Positions 57,183-64,000 of a DNA stretch of 64,000 nucleotides are shown one piece after another. Numbering within the stretch: the first letter of the stretch is position 1; each line of letters starts with the position of its first letter. Where the stretch lies: assembly GCA_945860785.1 (NCBI GenBank), contig CAMATD010000002.1, forward strand, positions 25,432 through 89,431. Direction: 5' to 3'. Both the position numbers and the translations under genes were made by a program. Origin of the DNA: Variovorax sp. YR752. Its GTDB lineage: Bacteria; Pseudomonadota; Gammaproteobacteria; Burkholderiales; Burkholderiaceae_C. Below the pieces are notes generated by a model. The model saw only the letters and a list, made by a program, of their open reading frames with translations, ran no database searches and was not told the origin of the DNA.

Positions 57183-58071
57183 ATGCACCCTATCACCACC
57201 GCCCTGCCCGCCACGCTTTGTTACCTGGACGGCGAGTACACCGCGCTGCGCGACGCGAAGATCAGCGTACTGGATCGCGGCTTCATTTTCGGCGATGGCA
57301 TCTACGAAGTCGTCCCCGTCTACGGCGGCCAGCCCTTCTGCTTCGAAGAGCACATGGCGCGGCTCGCTCGCTCGCCGAGCTGCAGATTGTCAACCCGCTT
57401 TCGCTCGCCCAATGGCGCGAGATCGTGATGCGCCTGGTCGCCCCCGGCGGCAACGAGCCCCAGGCCGTGTACTTTCAAATTACCCGTGGTGTCGCGCCGC
57501 GCGACCACTCGATGGTGCGGGGCCTGCAGCCGACGGTCTTCGTGATGGTGAACCCGTTGCCGCCCGTGTCCGATGCAGTGCGCGCCAAGGGCGTGACCTG
57601 CGTCACCGCCGACGACTTCCGCTGGCAGAAGGCCCACATCAAGAGCCCAGCCTGCTGGGTGCCGTGCTCTCCCGGCAGATCAGCGTCGAAGCCGGCGCGG
57701 CAGAGACCGTCATGTTCCGCGGCGAGTGGCTCAGCGAGGCCTCGTCGAGCAATGTGTGGATCGCAAAAGACGGCGTGCTCATCGGCCCGCCCAAGGACAA
57801 CCTCGTGCTGACCGGCATCCGCTACGGCCTCTTGGAGCGCCTGTGCCAGGAAGGTGGCATTCCCTTCGCGTTGCGGCGCGTCTCGCGCGACGAAGTCTTC
57901 GCCGCCGACGAGCTGCTGCTGTCCTCGGCCAGCAAGGAAGTGCTGCCCGTCGTGACGCTCGACGGCAAGACCATTGGCAATGGCCATCCCGGCCCCATCT
58001 ACAAGAGCTTGTATGCCGCCTACCAGCAGGCCAAGCAACGCAACGCACAGAAGCAAGGAGCCCCGGCATGA
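57183..58071 (+). CDS. D-amino-acid (D-alanine) transaminase, class IV, with two frameshifts (near 57373 and 57647)
   Basis: LDGEYTALRDAKISVLDRGFIFGDGIYEVVPVYGGQPFCFEEHMARL; EASSSNVWIAKDG; frame changes needed twice. Confidence 0.88.
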
Positions 58072-58376
58072 CCGAGAACACCACCGACGAAGTCACCGCA
58101 CCCATTCCCGATCCGCGCAAGGAATCGCTGATCGAGTACCCCTCGCAGTTTCCGATCAAGGTCATGGGCGCCAAGACCGACGGCCTCGTGCACGCGATCA
58201 CGCAGATTGCCGAGCGCTTCGATCCGGCCTTCGACGCCACCACGGTCGAGCTACGCGACAGCAAGGCCGGCAACTACCTGGGCGTGACGATCACCGTCAC
58301 CGCCACCAGCCGCGAGCAGCTCGACGAGCTCTACCGCGCGCTGTCGGCGCACCCGTCGGTCAAGGTCGTTCTCTGA
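58068..58376 (+). CDS. DUF493 (YbeD) family protein
   Basis: [33 protein letters not shown]; upstream of lipB. Confidence 0.92.
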   Translation: MTENTTDEVTAPIPDPRKESLIEYPSQFPIKVMGAKTDGLVHAITQIAERFDPAFDATTVELRDSKAGNYLGVTITVTATSREQLDELYRALSAHPSVKVVL

Positions 58377-58383
58377 GGCCTGG

Positions 58384-59088
58384 ATGACGACGGTGGCAGA
58401 CCTCCCGATGAGCACCGCCATCGCGCCGCAATGGCTGGGCCGCGCCGACTATGCCGGGACCTATGCCGCGATGAAGCAGTTCACGCTGGAGCGCACCGCG
58501 GAAACGCCGGATGCGCTGTGGGTGTGCGAGCACGCACCGGTCTTCACCCAAGGCATCGCCGGCAAGCAGGACCACGTCCTCAACCCCGGCGACATCCCCG
58601 TGGTGCAGACCGACCGCGGCGGCCAGGTCACCTTCCACGGCCCGGGCCAGGTGGTGGCCTATCCGCTGATCGACCTGCGCCGCGCCGGCTACTTCGTCAA
58701 GGAATACGTCTACCGCATCGAGGAATCGGTGCTGCGTACGCTCGCGCACTTCGGGGTCACCGGCCACCGCGTGGCTGGCGCCCCGGGCATCTACGTTCGA
58801 CTCGACGACCCGTTCTCGCACGCCGCATTGACCGGCCCGCTGCCCGCCGGCGACCCGTTTCGCGGCCTCGGCAAGATCGCCGCGCTGGGCATCAAGGTGA
58901 GCCGCCATGCCACCTACCACGGCGTGGCGCTCAATGTCCGGATGGACCTCGAACCCTTCTCCCGCATCAACCCTTGCGGCTATGCGGGGCTGCAAACGGT
59001 CGACCTTTCTACAATCGGCATCCAAACCACATGGGAAGAAGCTGCCCGGGTCCTGAGCCAAAAGCTCACCACCTACCTGGCGTCCTAG
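58384..59088 (+). CDS. lipB: Lipoyl(octanoyl) transferase
   Basis: [30 protein letters not shown]. Confidence 0.96.
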   Translation: MTTVADLPMSTAIAPQWLGRADYAGTYAAMKQFTLERTAETPDALWVCEHAPVFTQGIAGKQDHVLNPGDIPVVQTDRGGQVTFHGPGQVVAYPLIDLRRAGYFVKEYVYRIEESVLRTLAHFGVTGHRVAGAPGIYVRLDDPFSHAALTGPLPAGDPFRGLGKIAALGIKVSRHATYHGVALNVRMDLEPFSRINPCGYAGLQTVDLSTIGIQTTWEEAARVLSQKLTTYLAS

Positions 59089-59095
59089 CAATCCA

Positions 59096-60079
59096 ATGAG
59101 CACCACCGAAGTCGTCCGCGACGCCCAGAGCGCCGAAAACTACAACCCGCTGGCCAAGCAGAAGGCCGCGGCCAAGCTCTCGCGCATCCCCGTCAAGGTG
59201 ATCCAGGGCGGCGAAGTGCTCAAGAAGCCGGACTGGATCCGCGTGAAGGCCGGCAGCCCCACCACGCGCTTCTACGAGATCAAGCAGATCCTGCGAGAAA
59301 GCAACCTGCACACCGTCTGCGAAGAAGCCTCGTGCCCGAACATTGGCGAATGCTTCGGCAACGGCACGGCGACCTTCATGATCATGGGCGACAAGTGCAC
59401 GCGCCGCTGCCCCTTCTGCGACGTGGGCCACGGCCGCCCCGACCCGCTCGACAAGGACGAGCCGCTCAACCTCGCCAAGACCATCGCCAAGCTGCGCCTG
59501 AAGTACGTGGTGATCACCAGCGTCGACCGCGACGACCTGCGCGACGGCGGCAGCCAGCATTTCGTCGACTGCATCACCAATATCCGCGAGCTCTCGCCGA
59601 TGACGCAGATCGAAATTCTCGTGCCCGACTTCCGCGGCCGCGACGACCGTGCGCTCGCGATCCTCAAGGCCGCGCCGCCGGACGTGATGAACCACAACCT
59701 CGAGACCGCGCCGCGCCTCTACAAGGAAGCGCGCCCCGGCAGCGACTACCAGTTCAGCCTGAACCTGCTGAAGAAGTTCAAGGCGCTGCACCCCAAGGTG
59801 CCGACCAAGAGCGGCATCATGGTGGGCCTGGGCGAAACCGACGAAGAAATCCTGCAGGTGATGCGCGACATGCGCGCCCACGACATCGACATGCTGACCA
59901 TCGGCCAGTACCTGTCGCCGTCGGGCTCGCACCTGCCGGTGCGCCGCTACGTGCACCCCGACACCTTCAAGATGTTCGAGGAAGAGGCCTACAAGATGGG
60001 CTTCAGCCACGCGGCCGTGGGCGCGATGGTGCGTTCGAGCTACCACGCCGACCAGCAGGCCTACGCCGCCGGCGTGTAG
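59096..60079 (+). CDS. lipA: Lipoyl synthase
   Basis: [41 protein letters not shown]. Confidence 0.97.
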   Translation: MSTTEVVRDAQSAENYNPLAKQKAAAKLSRIPVKVIQGGEVLKKPDWIRVKAGSPTTRFYEIKQILRESNLHTVCEEASCPNIGECFGNGTATFMIMGDKCTRRCPFCDVGHGRPDPLDKDEPLNLAKTIAKLRLKYVVITSVDRDDLRDGGSQHFVDCITNIRELSPMTQIEILVPDFRGRDDRALAILKAAPPDVMNHNLETAPRLYKEARPGSDYQFSLNLLKKFKALHPKVPTKSGIMVGLGETDEEILQVMRDMRAHDIDMLTIGQYLSPSGSHLPVRRYVHPDTFKMFEEEAYKMGFSHAAVGAMVRSSYHADQQAYAAGV

Positions 60080-60100
60080 TAAGCCGACGACGGGAAACGC

Positions 60101-60592
60101 TCACCCCCGGGTGGCGTTTTCCTTCATCTTCGCCAGCGCAATCGCCAGCGCCGCGCCGCCCAGGGTCTTGATGAGGCCCGAGTGCTGCGCATAGAACTGG
60201 CTCACCTCGTCGATCACGCCCGCATGCTGCTCTTCGGCATGCGCGGCGATCGCTGTCACCTGCGCGGGCGACAGCTGCGAGGCCTGATCGGGCGTGACCT
60301 GGGTCTGCCCGGGCTGCAGCACCCGGCCGAGCACCCCGCCCGCCAGCGCCGATGCGGCCGCCGGGCCGAGCGTGGCCAGGATCTGGTTGAGCACGCCCGC
60401 CTGCTGCGTCGGCGAGGACTGCCCGAACAACTGGCCCACCATGTCGCCGAACGGCGGCGTCTGGTTGGACCGCATGGCGGCGGCCAGGCCGGCGCCGATT
60501 TCACCGGTCGATGCATGCTGAGTCACCTGGTCGATGTGCGCATCGGCGTTGTTGCCGCTGATGGCCTGCTGGAGGATGTCGAGTAAACCCAT
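60101..60592 (-). CDS. DUF937/YidB-like hypothetical protein
   Basis: MGLLDILQQAISGNNADAHIDQ...GLAAAMRSNQTPPFGDMVGQLFGQSSPTQQAGVLNQIL. Confidence 0.65.
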   Translation of the reverse strand: MGLLDILQQAISGNNADAHIDQVTQHASTGEIGAGLAAAMRSNQTPPFGDMVGQLFGQSSPTQQAGVLNQILATLGPAAASALAGGVLGRVLQPGQTQVTPDQASQLSPAQVTAIAAHAEEQHAGVIDEVSQFYAQHSGLIKTLGGAALAIALAKMKENATRG

Positions 60593-60625
60593 GGGGAGCT
60601 CCTTGCTTGAATCGAAGTGGCTGGG

Positions 60626-60796
60626 TCAACGCTGCCTGGTCGCGAGGTGCCAGATCAAGAGCAGCACGGCGGCGCCGATCACCGAGGCGATGAAGCCGGG
60701 CGCCGGCGCCCGGCCATGCCGCCTTGCGACGCGCAACGATCGTTGCGCGTCCATCCTGAGCGGCCACTGACGCACGCGCCCCGCGACCCGCGCCAT
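60626..60796 (-). CDS. Small single-TM hypothetical protein
   Basis: MARVAGRVRQWPLRMDAQRSLRVARRHGRAPAPGFIASVIGAAVLLLIWHLATRQR. Confidence 0.35.
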   Translation of the reverse strand: MARVAGRVRQWPLRMDAQRSLRVARRHGRAPAPGFIASVIGAAVLLLIWHLATRQR

Positions 60797-60910
60797 GGTC
60801 GCCAAGGCGCTGGCAGGGAGCGGGTTCTTCGGTATCCTGCATGCCGACATTCAGCTTCGAGCAGATCAAGGATCTGACTTTTGCAAACCCCAGCCACCTT
60901 CCAAGCCTCG

Positions 60911-62443
60911 ATGGACCGCGACTTCGGCGCCATTGCCGACCTGGTTCGCATCCATGCGCAACATGCGCCAGACCACGCAGCCCTCGCGGACGCGCAGCAC
61001 GCGCTGAACTACGGCGCGCTCGACGCCTTGATGGACCGCATCGCGGCCAGCCTGCAGCGCGACGGACTCAAGGCCGGCGACGCCATTGCGATCTGCGCCT
61101 CGTCGTCCGTCCACTACGCGGCGGTGTTCCTGGGCGCGCTGCGCGCAGGCGTGGCGGTTGCGCCGCTGGCGCCCGGCTCCACGCCCGCCAGCCTGATCCG
61201 CATGATCGAAGACGCCGACGCGCGCATTCTCTTCACCGATGCAGCGGCAGCCGAAGTCGTCGGCCCCGCCAAAGAAGGCGGCATTCCGCGCGTGGCGCTC
61301 GACGGCTCCTCCGCAGGGCGCGGTTTCGATGGCTGGCTCGCGCCGGTCGACGCGCGGCCGACGGCGGTCGAGGTGCAGCCCTCCTGGCCCTTCAACATCA
61401 TCTATTCCTCGGGCACCACGGGCGAGCCCAAGGGCATCGTGCAGGGCCACGGCATGCGCTGGGCCCATGTGCAGCGCGGCGCGAAGTACGAATACAGCGC
61501 CGACACGGTCACGCTGCTGTCGACGCCGCTCTATTCCAACACCACGCTGGTCGTGTTCTTCCCGACCATTGCCTTCGGCGGCTGCGTGGTGCTGATGCCC
61601 AAGTTCGACGCGGCTGGCTACCTGCAGTTGGCCGAGGCGCGCCGCGTGACGCACACCATGCTCGTGCCGGTTCAGTACCAGCGGCTGATGGCGCACCCGC
61701 GCTTCGACGCGCACGACCTGTCCTCGTTCCGCTTCAAGTTCAGCACCAGCGCGCCCTTCAACGCAGCGCTCAAGGCCGACGTGCTCCGGCGCTGGCCGGG
61801 CGGGCTGATCGAGTTCTACGGCATGACCGAAGGCGGCGGCACCTGCATCCTCGAGGCGCACCTGCACCCGACCAAGCTGCACACCGTGGGCCAGCCCGCC
61901 GAAGGCAGCGACATCCGCCTGATCGACGAGGAAGGCAAGGAGCTCCCGCGCAACAACACCGAGGTGGCCGGCGAGGTGGTGGGCCACTCGGGCGGCATGA
62001 TGACCGGCTACCACCGCCAGCCCGAGAAGACGCGCGACGCCGAATGGTTCGACGCGAGCGGCAAGCGCTTCATCCGCACCGGCGATGTCGGGCGCTTCGA
62101 TGCCGACGGCTTTCTGACGCTGTTCGACCGCAAGAAGGACATGATCATCAGCGGCGGCTTCAACATCTACCCGAGCGATCTCGAAGCCGTGCTGCGCGGC
62201 CATGCAGCCATCGCGGACGTGGCGGTGGTCGGTGTGCCTTCCGAGCAATGGGGCGAGACGCCAGTGGCCTTCGTGGTGCGCCGCGAGGGCGACAGCACGT
62301 CCGAAGACGCGCTGCTGCAATGGGCCAACGCCCAGCTCGGCAAGACGCAGCGGCTGGCGCGCCTGCGCTTCATCGACGAGCTCCCGCGCAGCGCGATCGG
62401 CAAGGTGCTCAAGCGCGAGCTGCGTGACCTCGTCGGCCGCTGA
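60911..62443 (+). CDS. Class I adenylate-forming acyl-CoA synthetase
   Basis: IIYSSGTTGEPKGIVQGH; YGMTEGGG; RTGDVGRFDADGFLTLFDRKKDMIISGGFNIYP. Confidence 0.93.
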   Translation: MDRDFGAIADLVRIHAQHAPDHAALADAQHALNYGALDALMDRIAASLQRDGLKAGDAIAICASSSVHYAAVFLGALRAGVAVAPLAPGSTPASLIRMIEDADARILFTDAAAAEVVGPAKEGGIPRVALDGSSAGRGFDGWLAPVDARPTAVEVQPSWPFNIIYSSGTTGEPKGIVQGHGMRWAHVQRGAKYEYSADTVTLLSTPLYSNTTLVVFFPTIAFGGCVVLMPKFDAAGYLQLAEARRVTHTMLVPVQYQRLMAHPRFDAHDLSSFRFKFSTSAPFNAALKADVLRRWPGGLIEFYGMTEGGGTCILEAHLHPTKLHTVGQPAEGSDIRLIDEEGKELPRNNTEVAGEVVGHSGGMMTGYHRQPEKTRDAEWFDASGKRFIRTGDVGRFDADGFLTLFDRKKDMIISGGFNIYPSDLEAVLRGHAAIADVAVVGVPSEQWGETPVAFVVRREGDSTSEDALLQWANAQLGKTQRLARLRFIDELPRSAIGKVLKRELRDLVGR

Positions 62444-63548
62444 AGCCGCGCCGTCGTCCGAGCAGGGCGGCGGCAACGGCCTGCTGTGGGTGCTGGTCGC
62501 CGTCGCGGTGGCGTTCGCGTTCCTGCGCCCGCGCGCGCCGATGGACTGGCTGAAGCTGGTCGACTGGCAGACCGTGGGCGCGCTTGCGGGGCTGCTCGCC
62601 ATCACGCAAGGCGTGGAGAAGAGCGGCATGCTGCAGGCCGCCGCGCAGCGCCTGCTCGCGCGCACGCACAACCAGCGCAGCCTGGCATTGATGCTGACCG
62701 CCAGCGCGGCGTTTCTGTCCGCACTGGTGACCAACGACGTGAGCCTGTTCCTGCTGGTGCCGCTGACCCGCGTGCTCGCCGGCCAGGCGCACCTGCCGCT
62801 CGCTCGGCTCGTGGTGCTCGAAGCGCTGGCCGTCAACGCGGGCTCGGCGCTCACGCCCATCGGCAATCCGCAAAACCTCTACCTGTGGCACCGCTCGGGC
62901 GAGAGCTTCTTCGCCTTCATGGGGATGATGTTGCCGACGGTGGCGGTGATGCTGTTCTGGCTCTTCGTCGCGGTCTGGCTGCTGGTGCCGCGCACGCCCA
63001 TCGCGCTCAAGCCCGAGACCGAGGCCGCGCCGGTGCAGCCGCGCATGCTGGCGCTGTCGGGCGTGCTGTTCATCGGCTTCGTGGTCGCGCTCGACCGGCA
63101 CTGGCTGCTGGCGGGCCTGGGCGTGGTGTTCGGTGTGCTCCTGGTGTCGTATCCGCGCGTGCTGCGGGGCATCGACTGGGCCCTGCTCGCGATCATCGCG
63201 CTGATGTTCGTGGACCTGCGGCAGTTGGCCGAATGGCCCGCCATCACCGCCCTGCTCGGCCACTGGCCGATCACCGAGAGATGGCGCGCCTACCTCGCGG
63301 CCGTCGTCACTTCGCAGTTCATCAGCAACGTGCCGGCGGCGATCCTGCTGGACGGCCATGTGCGCGACCTGCCCGCGCTGGCGGCCGGGGTGAGCGTAGG
63401 CGGCTTCGGCTGCGTGCTGGGCTCGCTGGCCAACCTGATCGCGCTGCGCCTTGCGAAGCTGCCGAACGGGCTGCGCGAGTTCCACCGCATCAGCATTCCG
63501 TTCCTGCTGGTGTGCGCGGCCTCGGCGCTGCTGCTGCGGCTGGGGTGA
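62424..63548 (+). CDS. SLC13/ArsB-type anion permease
   Basis: Multi-TM; LVTNDVSLFLLVPL, GSALTPIGNPQNLYLW, ISNVPAAILL. Confidence 0.87.
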   Translation: MTSSAAEAAPSSEQGGGNGLLWVLVAVAVAFAFLRPRAPMDWLKLVDWQTVGALAGLLAITQGVEKSGMLQAAAQRLLARTHNQRSLALMLTASAAFLSALVTNDVSLFLLVPLTRVLAGQAHLPLARLVVLEALAVNAGSALTPIGNPQNLYLWHRSGESFFAFMGMMLPTVAVMLFWLFVAVWLLVPRTPIALKPETEAAPVQPRMLALSGVLFIGFVVALDRHWLLAGLGVVFGVLLVSYPRVLRGIDWALLAIIALMFVDLRQLAEWPAITALLGHWPITERWRAYLAAVVTSQFISNVPAAILLDGHVRDLPALAAGVSVGGFGCVLGSLANLIALRLAKLPNGLREFHRISIPFLLVCAASALLLRLG

Positions 63549-63585
63549 CAGGCGGGGAGCCCCGGAAGACAATCGGCCCCTGCCC

Positions 63586-64000
63586 ATGCACACGCCCGCA
63601 ACCCACACCCTTTCGCTGCGCGACTACAACAGCTCGCGCGGCAGCCATGCGCACGATCACTTCCAGGTGCTGATCGGGCTCGACGGCGTGCTGGAGATCG
63701 AGGTCGAGGGCCGCGGTGCCGGCATCGGTGCCGGCGAAGCGCAGGTGGTCGCGCCCGGTGACAGGCATGACTTCGAGGCGCGCGGCCAAGGCAGCGTGTG
63801 CCTCGTGCTCGACACCACCCATGCGCCTTGGGCCCGGTGCGCCGAGCGCGCGCCGGCCGATGTGCCGCAACTGCACGCGCTGGCGCGGTATCTGGCGCAT
63901 TGCATGAAGCAGCCGCAACAGTCGGCGCTCGCCTTGCAGCATGGCCCCGCGCTGTTGCTCGAAGCCTGGAACCCCGTACCTGCGCTTTCGGACACGCGCC
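63586..64000 (+). CDS. AraC-type regulator, N-terminal cupin part; truncated by window end
   Basis: Open frame MHTPATHTLSLRDYNSSRGSHAHDHFQVLIGLDGVLEIEVEGRGAGIGAGEAQVVAPGDRHDFEA... with no stop before 64000 (absent from ORF track). Confidence 0.7.
   Translation, partial: MHTPATHTLSLRDYNSSRGSHAHDHFQVLIGLDGVLEIEVEGRGAGIGAGEAQVVAPGDRHDFEARGQGSVCLVLDTTHAPWARCAERAPADVPQLHALARYLAHCMKQPQQSALALQHGPALLLEAWNPVPALSDTR

Overview
GC-rich, densely coding beta-proteobacterial DNA. Gene content and order look like a Comamonadaceae/Variovorax-type genome (inference; no search was run). From left to right the window contains: two diverging xanthine-dehydrogenase-like molybdoenzyme modules separated by MFS, LysR and DoxX genes; a tRNA-Arg(CCG); a TetR-controlled RND efflux operon; cytochrome c; a complete rutABCDEF pyrimidine-catabolism operon with rutR; next to it a 2OG-Fe(II) oxygenase / VOC / BMP-type nucleobase ABC transporter / cysteine hydrolase operon; lemA and TPM genes; the 'ligase-associated' DNA repair set (PdeM, Lhr-like helicase, ATP-dependent ligase, MBL exonuclease) with trxC; a ROK / sugar-ABC / Gfo-Idh-MocA operon; the full F1Fo ATP synthase operon with an extra lipoprotein gene between atpD and atpG; D-amino-acid aminotransferase, ybeD, lipB and lipA; and an acyl-CoA synthetase, an anion permease and a truncated AraC gene. 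The points most worth follow-up are: (1) near-identical RutR-type operators in front of both rutA and the oxygenase/ABC operon, implying an extended RutR regulon and an unassigned nucleobase oxygenase; (2) a palindromic repeat family (about 100 bp) present three times around the DNA repair genes, forming in-frame coding sequence at the C-terminus of the exonuclease and the N-terminus of the Lhr helicase while ATGA start/stop overlaps are kept; (3) a lipoprotein gene inside the atp operon; (4) a high density of single frameshifts and in-frame stops in accessory genes, either draft-sequence error or real decay.
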